Assembly: GCF_004114795.1 (NCBI RefSeq)
Contig: NZ_CP035311.1
Span: forward strand, 186,001-250,000
Direction of reading: 5' to 3'
DNA: 64,000 nucleotides
Source of the DNA: Janthinobacterium sp. 17J80-10
GTDB taxonomy: Bacteria > Pseudomonadota > Gammaproteobacteria > Burkholderiales > Burkholderiaceae_D
Each line of letters starts with the position of its first letter. The first letter of the stretch is position 1. Both the position numbers and the translations under genes were made by a program. Positions 52,327 through 62,245 of this stretch are shown piece by piece. The notes under the pieces are model-generated. The model did no database searches, was not told the DNA's origin, and worked only from the letters and a program-made list of their open reading frames with translations.

Positions 52327-54192
52327 ATGGAAAATTCCACCGCAACCGCCAGCCAGGACACTGCGCCAGCGCAGGAATTACTGCTGGAGGTGGGCCATTC
52401 CCTGCTCAAGGGGGAAACCTGGGAAGGCGTCTTCAACCATCCCGGCCGCGCCTGGCATTCACTGTATATTGCCTATACGCACGACAAGCTGGGGACCCCG
52501 GACCAGGTCGAGGGGGTATTTTTTGCCGAAAACGAAGCCGAGGCGCTGGCCGAACAGGTGGCGCGCGACTATGCCGGCAACCAGCCCTGGCAGCGGCCGT
52601 TCTACAAGTTCAAGGTGGCGAACTGGCCGCTTGGCGCCCTGGCCATCCGTAATGCGCGCGACAGCTTCCATCGGGGCGTCGTGCGCCAGGTGGTGGGCCT
52701 GATCAAGCAAGCCCTGCAACGCCACGGCAAGCTGCCGCGCAGCGCGGCCGCCGTGACAGTCGGCGCAGGCAGTGCGGCAACGCTGCCCGCCTACATCGAT
52801 GCCAGCGGCCGACGCATCGTGCTGTGGGAGGATTGCAGCGATGCCGCCACCGCCGAGGACTCCGTGGTCTTTGCCACCTGCGGCAAAACACGCCTTTGTG
52901 GCCTGATGAATGGTTGCGGCGAGATTCTTGTGCCGCCGGCCTTCCAGGATGTGGCGCCGCTGCGTCAGGGGCTGGCAGTGGCAGTCAAGCAGGGCAAGTA
53001 CGGCTATATCGATGCGGACGGCAATGTGGCCGTGCCGTTCATGTATGAAGATGCCGCCGACTGTTGCCAGGATCTCTTGCTGGTCAAGAGCGATGGCCTG
53101 TGGGGGGCGCTCGACCGCGATGGCCAGGAAGTGATTGCGCCACGCTTCGCGGCGCTGGAGCACGACGTGGGCAACGAAGCCTTGCGCGCGGTCCTGGACG
53201 GCCGGCATGGCTACCTGTCGTTAAGCGGCGAACTCATGGCCGGCTATAGCGAGCAGCCGCTGCTGCTGGCCGAGCAAGCCTTCGCCGGCGAACGCGCCGT
53301 CTTCATTGCCCGGGAAACGCCGCCAGAGGCCGACACCGGCGCACCGCGCCAGATTCTTGTGGACGCATTGGGCCGGCCCTGCGGCGACCAGCACTTTGCC
53401 GCCATCACCTATGGTGCGCACGACGATGGCTTGTTGCCTGCCTGCGCCGGCGATGCCCAGGGCATGCGCCACGGTTATATCGGCCTGCACGGCGAAACCG
53501 TGATCGGCTTCCGCTTTGCCGCTGCCGAAAGCTTTTCCGAAGGACTGGCCGCTGCCGCCGACATGGCCGCCCCCGCCTGCTATGGTTACATCGACCGGCG
53601 CGGCAACTGGGCGATTGCGCCGCGCTTCGATTATGCCGGCACATTCCACCATGGACTGGCCGTGGCAAGTTCCGGCGCGCCAGCGCCAGGATGGCGCGAG
53701 CGCCTGCATGCATTGATACGGAACTGGCGCCCGGCGCCGGCCAAGGACGCGCCACTGCGCCGCTATGGGTATATCGACCGGCGTGGCCACTATGTCATTG
53801 CGCCGCGCTACCTCGAAGCGCGGGCCTTCAGCGAAGGCCTGGCGCCGGTGCGCACGGAACGCGGCTGGTGTTACATCGATACCTGCGGCGTGCCGGTGAC
53901 ACCCGATTACTACCAGGAAGCCGGTCCCTTCAAGCGCGGGGTGGCGCGCATCGGCCGCCGCTTCGATGGCCCCATGCGCTTTGGCCTGGTCGATAGCGGC
54001 GGGCGCGAAATCATTCCGCCACGCTTCGAGCGTCTATCCTACCCGCAGCGCGGCATGGTCACGGCGCGCGACGAATTCGGCCTGTGGGGCTGCTTTACCC
54101 TGTACGGCAACATCGTCGCGCCCTTCATTTACCGCCAGGCGCATGACCTGCAAGTGGCGCTGGCCGCACGCGGCCGCACCCAGGTTACCTAG
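52327..54192 (+). CDS. WG-repeat protein
   Basis: 621 residues. After an N-terminal region without a recognised domain (~1-150), the rest is built from WG/KWG-type beta repeats of the form YGYIDxxGxxxIxPRF: KYGYIDADGNVAVPFMYED, LWGALDRDGQEVIAPRF, HGYIGLHGETVIGFRF, YGYIDRRGNWAIAPRF, YGYIDRRGHYVIAPRY, WCYIDTCGVPVTPDYY, FGLVDSGGREIIPPRF and LWGCFTLYGNIVAPF. The repeats probably form a beta-propeller-like scaffold for protein interaction. No signal peptide, so cytoplasmic. Function unknown. Confidence 0.87.
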   Translation: MENSTATASQDTAPAQELLLEVGHSLLKGETWEGVFNHPGRAWHSLYIAYTHDKLGTPDQVEGVFFAENEAEALAEQVARDYAGNQPWQRPFYKFKVANWPLGALAIRNARDSFHRGVVRQVVGLIKQALQRHGKLPRSAAAVTVGAGSAATLPAYIDASGRRIVLWEDCSDAATAEDSVVFATCGKTRLCGLMNGCGEILVPPAFQDVAPLRQGLAVAVKQGKYGYIDADGNVAVPFMYEDAADCCQDLLLVKSDGLWGALDRDGQEVIAPRFAALEHDVGNEALRAVLDGRHGYLSLSGELMAGYSEQPLLLAEQAFAGERAVFIARETPPEADTGAPRQILVDALGRPCGDQHFAAITYGAHDDGLLPACAGDAQGMRHGYIGLHGETVIGFRFAAAESFSEGLAAAADMAAPACYGYIDRRGNWAIAPRFDYAGTFHHGLAVASSGAPAPGWRERLHALIRNWRPAPAKDAPLRRYGYIDRRGHYVIAPRYLEARAFSEGLAPVRTERGWCYIDTCGVPVTPDYYQEAGPFKRGVARIGRRFDGPMRFGLVDSGGREIIPPRFERLSYPQRGMVTARDEFGLWGCFTLYGNIVAPFIYRQAHDLQVALAARGRTQVT

Positions 54193-54904
54193 GCTGGGCC
54201 AGGTCCATGGTCCAGTAATTGCGATAGGAAGAAGCATCGTTCTTTACGCAAGCCACGCCGACTTCGGTAAAGTTCTTGCTCATCAGGTTGGCGCAGTGGC
54301 CGGGGCTGTTGACCCATGCCGTCATCACCTGCGCCACGCTGGTCTGGCCGGCGGCAATATTTTCACCGGCAGCCAACCACGCATAGCCGGCGTTGGTGAT
54401 GCGCTGGCTGAAGCTGCGGCCATCCAGGCTGGTATGCGAAAAATAATTTTTCGCGGCCATGTCGGCCGAATGGCCAGCGGCGGCATTGAACAGCTTGTCG
54501 TTCCACTTCACTGGCGGCGCAGCGGCATAGGTCAGCGAACCGCAGGCGCGCGCGCTGGCGCGGATTTCGTTAATGCGGGTCAAAAGCTCCTGCTGGAAAT
54601 TGCCCAGGCCGCAGGTTTGCGCGGCCGGCAAGGCGGCGCCCGATGCCAGCGTGGTGGTGGTGGTCGTGGCAACGGTGGCAATCGTGGTTGTCGTGGCCGC
54701 GCGCGTGGTGGTCGTCGCAGCTGCTGTGGTCGTCGTACTTGGCCTGGTCGTCGTCGTCGCCGCAAGCGTCGTTGTCGTGCGCGCAGGATTACGACTGAAC
54801 AGGCTGGCGAAATCGGACCAGTTGTAGCTGGCGGCATAAGATTGGCTGGCGCCAAGGGCGCACAGCGCACCCATTAGGGCGAGGGCATGGGTATGGCGTT
54901 TCAA
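54185..54904 (-). CDS. Secreted CAP (SCP-like) domain protein with Thr-rich linker
   Basis: 239 residues. A signal peptide (ALALMGALCALGASQSYA, cleavage near residue 24) is followed by a linker of repeated Thr blocks with Ala, Pro and Arg (~40-88) and a CAP domain (~100-239): LLTRINEIRASARACG, KLFNAAAGHSADMAAKNYFSHTSLDG, AGENIAAG, MTAWVNSPGHCANLMS and NYWTMDLAQP. The CAP pocket His/Glu residues are present. CAP proteins are extracellular; their bacterial roles are mostly unknown. It overlaps the convergent WG gene by 8 bp. Confidence 0.93.
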   Translation of the reverse strand: MKRHTHALALMGALCALGASQSYAASYNWSDFASLFSRNPARTTTTLAATTTTRPSTTTTAAATTTTRAATTTTIATVATTTTTTLASGAALPAAQTCGLGNFQQELLTRINEIRASARACGSLTYAAAPPVKWNDKLFNAAAGHSADMAAKNYFSHTSLDGRSFSQRITNAGYAWLAAGENIAAGQTSVAQVMTAWVNSPGHCANLMSKNFTEVGVACVKNDASSYRNYWTMDLAQPR

Positions 54905-55133
54905 GATCAGTCTCCCTGGTCAAACATGCATATGGTTAATTGCCCGTCCGACATTCATGTATCGGTTTAGCAAGCCCGCCGCGCTGCGGCTGGCTCTGAC
55001 ACTGACATTGCCAAAGGTCAACAAGTTCCAAGACGAAAATATTTATTGGCTATTCCCCATGCCAGCAAAGCCGCTCTACATCGGCGCGCCGATTGCATTA
55101 CACTTGCCGAATTCGCCTTGCTGACTGCCGCAC

Positions 55134-55616
55134 ATGAAATTTCACCACCTCATCGAAATCAACGATCCGAAAAATCCCCTGGTGCCTTTTCTGAGCCGGG
55201 CGCAGCTCTGGTACGGGTTGGTCTTGCGCGCAGAATCACCGACCTTGTTCATGGCGCATCTCGACCAGTGCACCCTGCTGGATCGCACGGCGGAAGGCGT
55301 GTCACGCGAGTTGCGTTATGGCACGTTGGTCATTCGCGACCGGGTGCATTTTTCGCCGCAAGTAGAGGTCCTGTATGAAGTGCCGGCACAGGGAGACATT
55401 GCCGCCTCGCGCATGACCATGCGCATCGAGGAACCGACGCCGGAAGCGTTTTTCGTGCGTTTCGATTACGAGGAAGGCTCGCCCGATGCGCACGATGCGA
55501 TGACGGATTTCTACAATGAATTCCGCCGCTCGGCCTATCACGAGGCCGACGTGGAAACCATCCGCACCATCCGCCGCCTGGCCGAAGAAGGCCGGCTGGA
55601 TCGCCTGCCAAGCTGA
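55134..55616 (+). CDS. DUF1857 (AtaL-like SRPBCC) protein
   Basis: 160 residues, full family length. MKFHHLIEINDP and LVPFLSRAQLWYGLVLRAESP at the N-terminus match the DUF1857/AtaL-like group of the START/SRPBCC superfamily. Small hydrophobic-ligand binding is expected but the ligand is unknown. No signal peptide. Single gene; about 230 bp upstream is non-coding. Confidence 0.86.
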   Translation: MKFHHLIEINDPKNPLVPFLSRAQLWYGLVLRAESPTLFMAHLDQCTLLDRTAEGVSRELRYGTLVIRDRVHFSPQVEVLYEVPAQGDIAASRMTMRIEEPTPEAFFVRFDYEEGSPDAHDAMTDFYNEFRRSAYHEADVETIRTIRRLAEEGRLDRLPS

Positions 55617-55693
55617 AGCGGCAGTACCATGAAATGGCGGGCAGCCGTGCCACGCACGACTGCCCGCCAAAGTGCTGCCCGACGTAATACGGT

Positions 55694-57481
55694 TTAGCGG
55701 GTCGCGCGTTCCCAGCCATACCGCACTGCATTCTTGGCTTTTTCCCACGGCGTTGCCGCGCCATAGTGCGATTCCCAGTCCGCATGCACGTCTTCCTCGG
55801 CTTCATCCCAGGGATGTCCACGGAAGCGCTCGTCGGCCGCGACACTGGAGCCATACTGATACGCCGGCGCATAATCCTCGAATTTGCCACTGTTGCCATA
55901 CGTCGTCTGGAAGTGCCGGCGGTATTCATCATCGTTGTCCAGCATCTCGGTGCCGGTGCGTCCCGTCGCACCGAGCTGTTCGACTTCAACGTCCGTGCGC
56001 CGCACAGTATCGCGAATATCCTGGGTCCTGTCGCGCGACTCCTTGCTGACAACCACTTCTTCGACGACGCGCGCAGTCTTGCCAACGACTGCCTCTTCCG
56101 ACGTTTCCCGCATTTCGAAAGAGCCTTCCTGCAGCCCGCTCAATTCGGCTTCGCTGGCCTGGCGGTCCACTGGGCGCCGTTCCACATTTACCCGCTCCTC
56201 GTGCAGGTTCACCGACTCATTGACCGGGGTTTCGCTAACCCGCTGGAACACCCGCACGCCGCCACGCTCGACTACGCGCTTGCCGACCTGCAGTGCTTCC
56301 TGCACCACGGGAATGGTCGCACCCGCGGCGATGCCGCCCGTGGCAGCCTGGCGCCGCTGCAAGTCGTTCTCTCTCATGCTCGCCTGGGTGGCCGTCGTGC
56401 GGGCAGTATCGTCCAGACCGCTGCCTGTCGCTGCGCCGGTCGAGTAATAGCGGTGCTCTTCCTCGATTTCGCTATCGCTCAAGGCTGGCGCCGCTTCATC
56501 GTAGCGTGACCAGCCACGGCTCTTCCACTGCGCGGCGCGTTCATCGATATCGATTGCGCCGAAGCGGTTCATCACCTGGGTCGCCTGTGTCAGTTCCGTG
56601 TCATCGCTGGCATGCACCGTCAAGAGATAATGTCCGCGGCGCACGGCTTCCGAATAGACATCGGCATGCTCGCTGTAGTCGTCGTTACCGCCGAACAGAT
56701 TGTGAAAGAAATTGCGGATGCCGGAGCCGAATGACTGGTCCTCGCTTGCGGTTGTCGTGCCCGTCGCACTCAGCGAGGTCTGGCGCGCATTGGGCGATTC
56801 TTCCTCAGGTGAAAGCTGAAGATCGGTACGATCGAAGCCGTTGGCAAGCAATTCATTGTAGGCGCCTTGCGCCTGGGTGTAGTTCTGGTACACACCCACC
56901 ACAGTATTAGCCATGATGTTCTCCTGTAATAGAGGTTGCCGGGCAAAATCGCCAGGAATATTGTCGTCCCGCTTAGGGTCTTGTGACGGCGATGGAGTTC
57001 CCGGTGGCGGCCCGTCGCCTTCAGGGTTTTCATCGAACCGTTCGACCTGGACCTCATACGACTTGACGACGACAGATTGCGGCGCGCGCCTGTCCCGTTG
57101 ATGCCTGGTAATGCGCACCTCTTCCTTCAGGCGCAAGCGTCGCTCGACCACCAGGACTTCTTCGAGCACGGGCACGATAAAGGTATCGCCCTCCTGGCGC
57201 GGCACGGGCGGGGCCGCGCTGTCGACCATCGTGCCCACCGGGACACGAACGACTTCCACCGTTTCCTCGCGCAAGGGTTCATCCACAACTTGCGTGTGTT
57301 CCACCGTATGGCGTTGCACGCGCACGCCTCGCCCGCTATCAATTGTGCGTTTGCTGACTTCGATGCGCTCCTGCACAACCGGCAGGCTAGTTGCCTCGAC
57401 CGCGTTGCCGGCGACATCGTGTGCCCGTGTGGCGGCAGCCACCCCTGCAGGGCGTTCTGGAAATGCATTGTTGGGATTCAT
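55694..57481 (-). CDS. Double-DUF2382 stress protein, apparent in-frame fusion
   Basis: 595 residues. A first DUF2382 domain (~33-150: LPVVQERIEVSKRTI, VPVGTMVDSAAP, IVPVLEEVLVVERRL) is joined to a general-stress-type module (~190-300: NTVVGVYQNYTQAQGAYNELLANGF) and a second DUF2382 (~385-500: IPVVQEALQVGKRVV). At residue 190 an internal ATG (56914) is preceded by an excellent AGGAGAACATC site, exactly where the second protein would normally start. No stop separates the two. Either one fused protein, or a long frame plus an internally initiated 406-residue protein, is made. DUF2382 (YsnF/AvaK type) proteins are stress-associated; the mechanism is unknown. Confidence 0.85.
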   Translation of the reverse strand: MNPNNAFPERPAGVAAATRAHDVAGNAVEATSLPVVQERIEVSKRTIDSGRGVRVQRHTVEHTQVVDEPLREETVEVVRVPVGTMVDSAAPPVPRQEGDTFIVPVLEEVLVVERRLRLKEEVRITRHQRDRRAPQSVVVKSYEVQVERFDENPEGDGPPPGTPSPSQDPKRDDNIPGDFARQPLLQENIMANTVVGVYQNYTQAQGAYNELLANGFDRTDLQLSPEEESPNARQTSLSATGTTTASEDQSFGSGIRNFFHNLFGGNDDYSEHADVYSEAVRRGHYLLTVHASDDTELTQATQVMNRFGAIDIDERAAQWKSRGWSRYDEAAPALSDSEIEEEHRYYSTGAATGSGLDDTARTTATQASMRENDLQRRQAATGGIAAGATIPVVQEALQVGKRVVERGGVRVFQRVSETPVNESVNLHEERVNVERRPVDRQASEAELSGLQEGSFEMRETSEEAVVGKTARVVEEVVVSKESRDRTQDIRDTVRRTDVEVEQLGATGRTGTEMLDNDDEYRRHFQTTYGNSGKFEDYAPAYQYGSSVAADERFRGHPWDEAEEDVHADWESHYGAATPWEKAKNAVRYGWERATR

Positions 57482-57738
57482 CGCAATTCGGGAAGCCTGG
57501 GACTTCGCTGCAAAAACAGGAAAGCATGGGATGCAATAAACAAGCCTGGCACCGGGCCGGCGCTCTGCTGTCTTATCGGGCTGATCGCCGGTTGCGGCCG
57601 CAGCGTGTTTTACGCGCAGCAGGGTAAAAATTACCGGCTCTCCAGCGTCTTGGCGGGACGCTCTTCTTCCTCGAACTAATTCCAGTGTTCAGGCTCTTAC
57701 TCAATGGGAATCATTGTCTGTTTCTGAAGGAGCGAGCC

Positions 57739-58281
57739 ATGAGCAACATCATTGCCGGTCGTTTCGATCAACAAGCTATGGTCGAAGAAGCGCGGGCGGA
57801 ATTTCTGCGCGCCGGTTTTGCCGAAGAGCAGATCACCAGCTTCTATGTCAATCCCCCGGGCCAGCACGACCTCACGCCGATCGGCGGCGATGAAGTGGAA
57901 TCGCATGGCGCTGAGCATAGCAGGCATGGCATCAGCCGCGGCGGGCTCGCCGGCGGCGCCGTCGGTGCTGCCCTTGGCGCCACCACCATACCCGTGCTGG
58001 GGCCGGTCGGTCCCATGGTTGGCGCCCTGGTGGGCGCCCATGTCGGCGACCTGGCAGGCTCGCTGTCGGAGATGGATGACGATGGCAACAGCGCCCCCTT
58101 TCGCCACGCTGGCATGATGCTGGCGGTACTGGCCCCCGACCCGGATGCAGAAGACCGCGCCATCCGCCTGCTGCATGCATTGCACGCCCAGGATATCGAA
58201 CGCGCCCAAGGCACCATCGCCAATGGCGACTGGGCGGATTTCAATCCGCTGCAGCCTCCCGCACTGGTGGACTTGCATTAG
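57739..58281 (+). CDS. Glycine-zipper stress-type protein
   Basis: 180 residues. The N-terminus (IIAGRFDQQAMVEEARAEF, then LRAGFAEEQITSFYVNPPGQHD) looks like a general-stress alpha/beta module. The middle has a Gly/Ala-rich hydrophobic pair (GGLAGGAVGAALGATTIPVLGP and VGPMVGALVGAHVGDLAG, split), a glycine-zipper membrane hairpin. The C-terminal part (AVLAPDPDAEDRAIRLLHALHAQDIERAQG) resembles a small regulatory fold. AAGGAG before the ATG supports the start. It is divergent from the DUF2382 gene, and the two may share stress control. Confidence 0.8.
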   Translation: MSNIIAGRFDQQAMVEEARAEFLRAGFAEEQITSFYVNPPGQHDLTPIGGDEVESHGAEHSRHGISRGGLAGGAVGAALGATTIPVLGPVGPMVGALVGAHVGDLAGSLSEMDDDGNSAPFRHAGMMLAVLAPDPDAEDRAIRLLHALHAQDIERAQGTIANGDWADFNPLQPPALVDLH

Positions 58282-58323
58282 ACGCCGATACCAGCCGCCA
58301 GCGGCGCGACCGAGGCAAGGTTT

Positions 58324-60474
58324 CTAGATATCGACCGGATCGACTTCGAGCGACCATTTGACGCGTGGCCTGATCTCGCGCAGCAGCGGCAGCCAGTCAT
58401 TCAGGAATGCCTGCAATGCCGGACGCGAACCGGACTCCACCAGCAGTTGCGCCCGCTCGACATTGGCGACCCGGGTCATCGACATCGGAATCGGGTCGTG
58501 GATGGTGATGCCCGGATATTCCAGAAGCTGGCTCGAGGCATGCAGGAATTCCAGCGCCAGCTGCAGTTCGCGCGCTTCCGCGCGCAACAGCGCCTGGAAG
58601 ATAAATGGCGGCAAGTCGGCCTGGCCACGCTCTTCCAGCTGGCCCTGGGCAAAGCGCTCGTAGTCATGTGCCATCAACGCGCCATACAGGGGATGCTGCG
58701 GATAGCGTGTCTGGATCCACACTTCGCTGGGGCTGCCATCCGCCTTTTGCGCGCGCCGCCCGGCGCGCCCTGCCACCTGCATCAATTGCGCAAACAGGCG
58801 TTCTGCGGCGCGGTAATCCTGCGAAAACAGCGCCGTATCCGGATTGAGCACGCCCACCAGCGTCAGGTTCTGGAAATCGTGCCCCTTGGCCACCATCTGC
58901 GTGCCCACCAGGATATCCACCTCGCCCTGGTGCACCGCGCTGAACGCCGCTTGGGCGCTGCCTTTCAAGCGCGTCGAATCGGCATCGATGCGCAGGATGC
59001 GCGCTGTCGGGAACATCTGCTGCAAACCCTCTTCCACGCGTTGCGTGCCCCTCCCCAGAGGCTGCAGGTCGACATCGCCGCAGGTCGGGCAATTGCGCGG
59101 GATGCGCATCTCGCAGCTGCAATGGTGGCAGCGCAGGCGGTGGTCCAGCTTGTGCAAGACCATGTAGGCGCTGCAATGCGCGCAATTGCTGATCCAGCCG
59201 CACGCCTCGCAGGCGATCACCGGTGCATAGCCGCGCCGGTTCAGGAAGAGCAGCGATTGCTCGCCGCGCTCGAGCCGCAGCTTCAGCGCCTTGACCAGGG
59301 TGGCGGTCAGCCCGCCCGTCGGCTTGTCGCGCTCCATGTCGATCAGGCGCACCTTCGGCAGCACGGCGTCGGGCACGGCCCGCTCGCGCAACTCCAGCTT
59401 GCGGTAGCGCCCTGATTGCACATGTTGCCAGGATTCCAGCGAAGGCGTGGCCGACCCCAGTACCACGGGAATGCCGAGCTGGTGCGCCCGCCACACGGCC
59501 AGGTCGCGCGCCGAATAGCGCAAGCCTTCCTGCTGCTTGTAGGACGGGTCGTGCTCTTCGTCGACCACCAGCAGCTTGAGGTGCGGCAACGATGCCAGGA
59601 TCGCCAGGCGCGTGCCCAGCACGATTTGCGCGCGACCATGGTGTGCCGACAGCCAGTGCGCCAGGCGCTCGCCCTCGGCCAGGCCGCTGTGCAGCATCGC
59701 AATCGCCAGGTGCGGAAAACGCGCCTGCACGTTGGCCAGCCATTGCGGCGTCAGGTTAATCTCCGGCACCAGGATCAGCACTTGCGAGGGCGCCTCTTCC
59801 GGCTGCGCCCGCGCCAGGATGCGTGCGGCCGCCTGCAGGTACACCTCGGTCTTGCCGCTGCCGGTGACGCCATACAGCAGGAAGGGCGCAAATCCTGCGG
59901 CGCCGGCAATCGCGTCCACCGCGGCTTGCTGCGGCGGGTTCAGGCATGGTGCGGCAGGCACTTCGGGCACCACGGCCGCTTCCTCAAGGGCCATGTCGCT
60001 CGCCGCAACCGCCACAACGGCAACCTCTGCATCGGCCGTTTTTGCGCGCGCCCGGGCTGCTCTGGATGCCTTTGCCGGTACCTGCGCCGTCACCGGCGTG
60101 TGCAATTTTTTCAGGGCCTTGTCCAGCGCCGTGGTCTTTATGGCGCGCAAGTTTTTCGGCAAGCCCGGCACCGCCACCTCGCCCAGCGGCCGATGGTAAT
60201 AATCGGCAGCGAACTGGCACAAAGCCAGCCAGGCCCGTGACAACGGCGGAATCTGCACGTGCACTGCCAGCGCATCCTTGAGCTTTTCCGGCGACACCTC
60301 GCTGTGTTCGCTCACTGCGACGATGACCCCCACCACTTCGCGGCGACCGAACGGCACAATGGCCAGATGTCCCGGCTGGGGCAGCGCCCCCGCCCCTGTG
60401 ACAAGTTGCCAACGATAATCGAAACAACTGTCAAGTGGTGTATCGAGTGCAATTTTGAGGATGCAGTGTTCCAC
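58324..60474 (-). CDS. priA: Primosomal helicase PriA
   Basis: 716 residues. An N-terminal 3'BD-type region (~1-110), an Ala-rich low-complexity insert (~128-175), helicase Walker A GVTGSGKT (202-209), DEEH box in LLVVDEEHDPSYKQQEG, SATPSLESW, zinc-binding cysteines (CEACGWISNCAHC, then CHHCSCEMRIPRNCPTCG) and GTQMVAKGHDFQN, QVAGRAGR. It rebuilds replication forks away from the origin. Its upstream region is the DnaA-box-containing gap. Confidence 0.96.
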   Translation of the reverse strand: MEHCILKIALDTPLDSCFDYRWQLVTGAGALPQPGHLAIVPFGRREVVGVIVAVSEHSEVSPEKLKDALAVHVQIPPLSRAWLALCQFAADYYHRPLGEVAVPGLPKNLRAIKTTALDKALKKLHTPVTAQVPAKASRAARARAKTADAEVAVVAVAASDMALEEAAVVPEVPAAPCLNPPQQAAVDAIAGAAGFAPFLLYGVTGSGKTEVYLQAAARILARAQPEEAPSQVLILVPEINLTPQWLANVQARFPHLAIAMLHSGLAEGERLAHWLSAHHGRAQIVLGTRLAILASLPHLKLLVVDEEHDPSYKQQEGLRYSARDLAVWRAHQLGIPVVLGSATPSLESWQHVQSGRYRKLELRERAVPDAVLPKVRLIDMERDKPTGGLTATLVKALKLRLERGEQSLLFLNRRGYAPVIACEACGWISNCAHCSAYMVLHKLDHRLRCHHCSCEMRIPRNCPTCGDVDLQPLGRGTQRVEEGLQQMFPTARILRIDADSTRLKGSAQAAFSAVHQGEVDILVGTQMVAKGHDFQNLTLVGVLNPDTALFSQDYRAAERLFAQLMQVAGRAGRRAQKADGSPSEVWIQTRYPQHPLYGALMAHDYERFAQGQLEERGQADLPPFIFQALLRAEARELQLALEFLHASSQLLEYPGITIHDPIPMSMTRVANVERAQLLVESGSRPALQAFLNDWLPLLREIRPRVKWSLEVDPVDI

Positions 60475-61153
60475 GCAGTTAAAGTGATTCTTTAATAATG
60501 AAGCTAAGCGGCGGTTTCATAAGCGTTTTTTCAACTATCCACAGATACTGTGGATAACTTTGTGGACAAGCCATGCTTGACACCCGCAAGTACCAGTATT
60601 TATGCGGGTTTCAACAAACTGCTCATTCGGAGGGCAAAAATATTTTCCTTTAAAATCAACGACTTGCTTTCTGAGCTTTGATGCAGGAAATTATTTTCGG
60701 CAAATAATTTATGTTGCTCCGCAACATGGCAGGTTTGTGAATAAGTTGAAGGGGGTGGCCCTTTTTTGGCGAATGTGAAGAACAAAAAATATTCATATCG
60801 TCAAGTAATTCATTCTTGCCATGCCACATTGGCTACTTAAGGTAAAACATCAATTTTTCGCCTAAGTACTGATTCCAAAAGGCTTTTTCATTCTATTCAC
60901 ATTACCTGTGGATAACTTTGTGGACAAAATCCTCTTGACAGGCGGAAAGCCGCAGAATGACGGGGTTTTCTGCAATCTTTCCTGTTGCCAACCAAAATTT
61001 CCATCCCTTACAAATCAATGACTTACGAAAATTGCCTTGCGAAAAATCATTTAGTAAAATAAATTTTTTTACCTAAGGAAATTTACTCACATTCTGTGAA
61101 TAAGTGCATGCAGCGCCCCAAAATAGTTCCTGCATGCACTATTAAGGACAGCC
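60475..61153. other. AT-rich gap with duplicated DnaA-box cluster (origin-like)
   Basis: 679 bp without a gene, strikingly AT-rich for this genome. DnaA-box-like 9-mers (rc of TTATCCACA): CTATCCACA 60535-60543, TGTGGATAA 60549-60557 (perfect), TGTGGACAA 60561-60569, TGTGAATAA 60736-60744, TGTGGATAA 60907-60915 (perfect), TGTGGACAA 60919-60927, TGTGAATAA 61095-61103. The last three lie 358-359 bp after their partners, and flanks such as AAATCAA(C/T)GACTT are shared, so the gap is a diverged tandem duplication. 60536-60556 is also a perfect inverted repeat (TATCCACAG-ATA-CTGTGGATA), and 61103-61140 an 11-bp hairpin. It may be oriC, a DnaA-titration site or a DnaA-regulated promoter. Confidence 0.6.
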
Positions 61154-62245
61154 TTATCCAGGCTGGCGCAGCGCCCGGCTTTGTTCGTGCACGGCCTCGA
61201 CCAGCACGGCCACCGACTCCGGCGGCGTGAATTGCGAAATGCCATGGCCGAGGTTGAAGACATGGCCATTCCCCGGCGCGCCGAAGGATTGCAAGAGCTT
61301 GCCAACTTCCGCCTGGATTTGCGCGGGGCTGGCGAACAGCACGTTGGGGTCGAGGTTGCCCTGCAAGGCCACCTGCGCACCCACGCGCGCACGCGCCTGC
61401 CCGAGGTTGACGGTCCAGTCCAGGCCGACGGCGTCGGCGCCGATGCCGGCAATCTGCTCCAGCCACAGTCCGCCGCCCTTGGTAAACACGATGCTGGGGA
61501 TGCGCACGCCATTGTGCTCGCGCTTCAGGTTAGCCCATACCTCGCGCAGGTACGCCAGCGAAAACGCCTGGTAGGCGCCATCGGCCAGCACGCCGCCCCA
61601 GGTATCGAACACCATCACGGCTTGCGCGCCCGCCTCGATCTGCGCATTCAGGTAAGTCGCCACCGCCTGGGCATTGGTCTTGAGGATATGGTGCAGCAGG
61701 TCCGGGCGCTGGTACAGCATGGTCTTGATGGTACGGAAGTCATCCGAGCCGCCGCCCTCGACCATGTAGCACGCCAGCGTCCAGGGGCTGCCGGAAAAGC
61801 CGATCAGCGGCACGCGGCCGTTCAATTCCGTCCGGATCTGCGTGACGGCGTCAAACACGTATTGCAGGCTGCCCGCCTCCGGCAGGCGCAGCGCCTTCAC
61901 CGCCGCTTCGTCGCGCAGCGGGCGCTCGAACTTCGGCCCCTCGCCCTCGGCGAAATACAGGCCCAGGCCCATGGCATCGGGCACCGTCAGGATATCGGAA
62001 AACAGGATCGCCGCATCCAGCGGGAAGCGCTCCAGCGGCTGCAGCGTGACTTCGGTGGCGTAGTCGGGATTCTTTGCCAGCCCGAGGAAGGAGCCGGCGC
62101 GCTTGCGCGTGGCATTGTATTCCGGCAGATAGCGGCCAGCCTGGCGCATCAGCCACAGCGGCGTGTACTCGGTCGGCTGGCGCAGCAAGGCGCGCAGGAA
62201 GGTGTCGTTCTTGAGGGGTGCGAAGGAACTGGACATGGGCATCAT
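61154..62245 (-). CDS. hemE: Uroporphyrinogen decarboxylase
   Basis: 363 residues, normal length. [15 protein letters not shown] (substrate-binding Arg loop), [47 protein letters not shown] and [21 protein letters not shown] are all present. It converts uroporphyrinogen III to coproporphyrinogen III in haem synthesis. The start is one of three clustered ATGs (62245, 62242, 62236); no ribosome binding site decides among them. Confidence 0.96.
   Translation of the reverse strand: MMPMSSSFAPLKNDTFLRALLRQPTEYTPLWLMRQAGRYLPEYNATRKRAGSFLGLAKNPDYATEVTLQPLERFPLDAAILFSDILTVPDAMGLGLYFAEGEGPKFERPLRDEAAVKALRLPEAGSLQYVFDAVTQIRTELNGRVPLIGFSGSPWTLACYMVEGGGSDDFRTIKTMLYQRPDLLHHILKTNAQAVATYLNAQIEAGAQAVMVFDTWGGVLADGAYQAFSLAYLREVWANLKREHNGVRIPSIVFTKGGGLWLEQIAGIGADAVGLDWTVNLGQARARVGAQVALQGNLDPNVLFASPAQIQAEVGKLLQSFGAPGNGHVFNLGHGISQFTPPESVAVLVEAVHEQSRALRQPG

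Noticed and set aside
60600-60785. 61-codon minus-strand frame in the priA-hemE gap
   Set aside because: AT-rich, no domain, lies inside the DnaA-box duplication.
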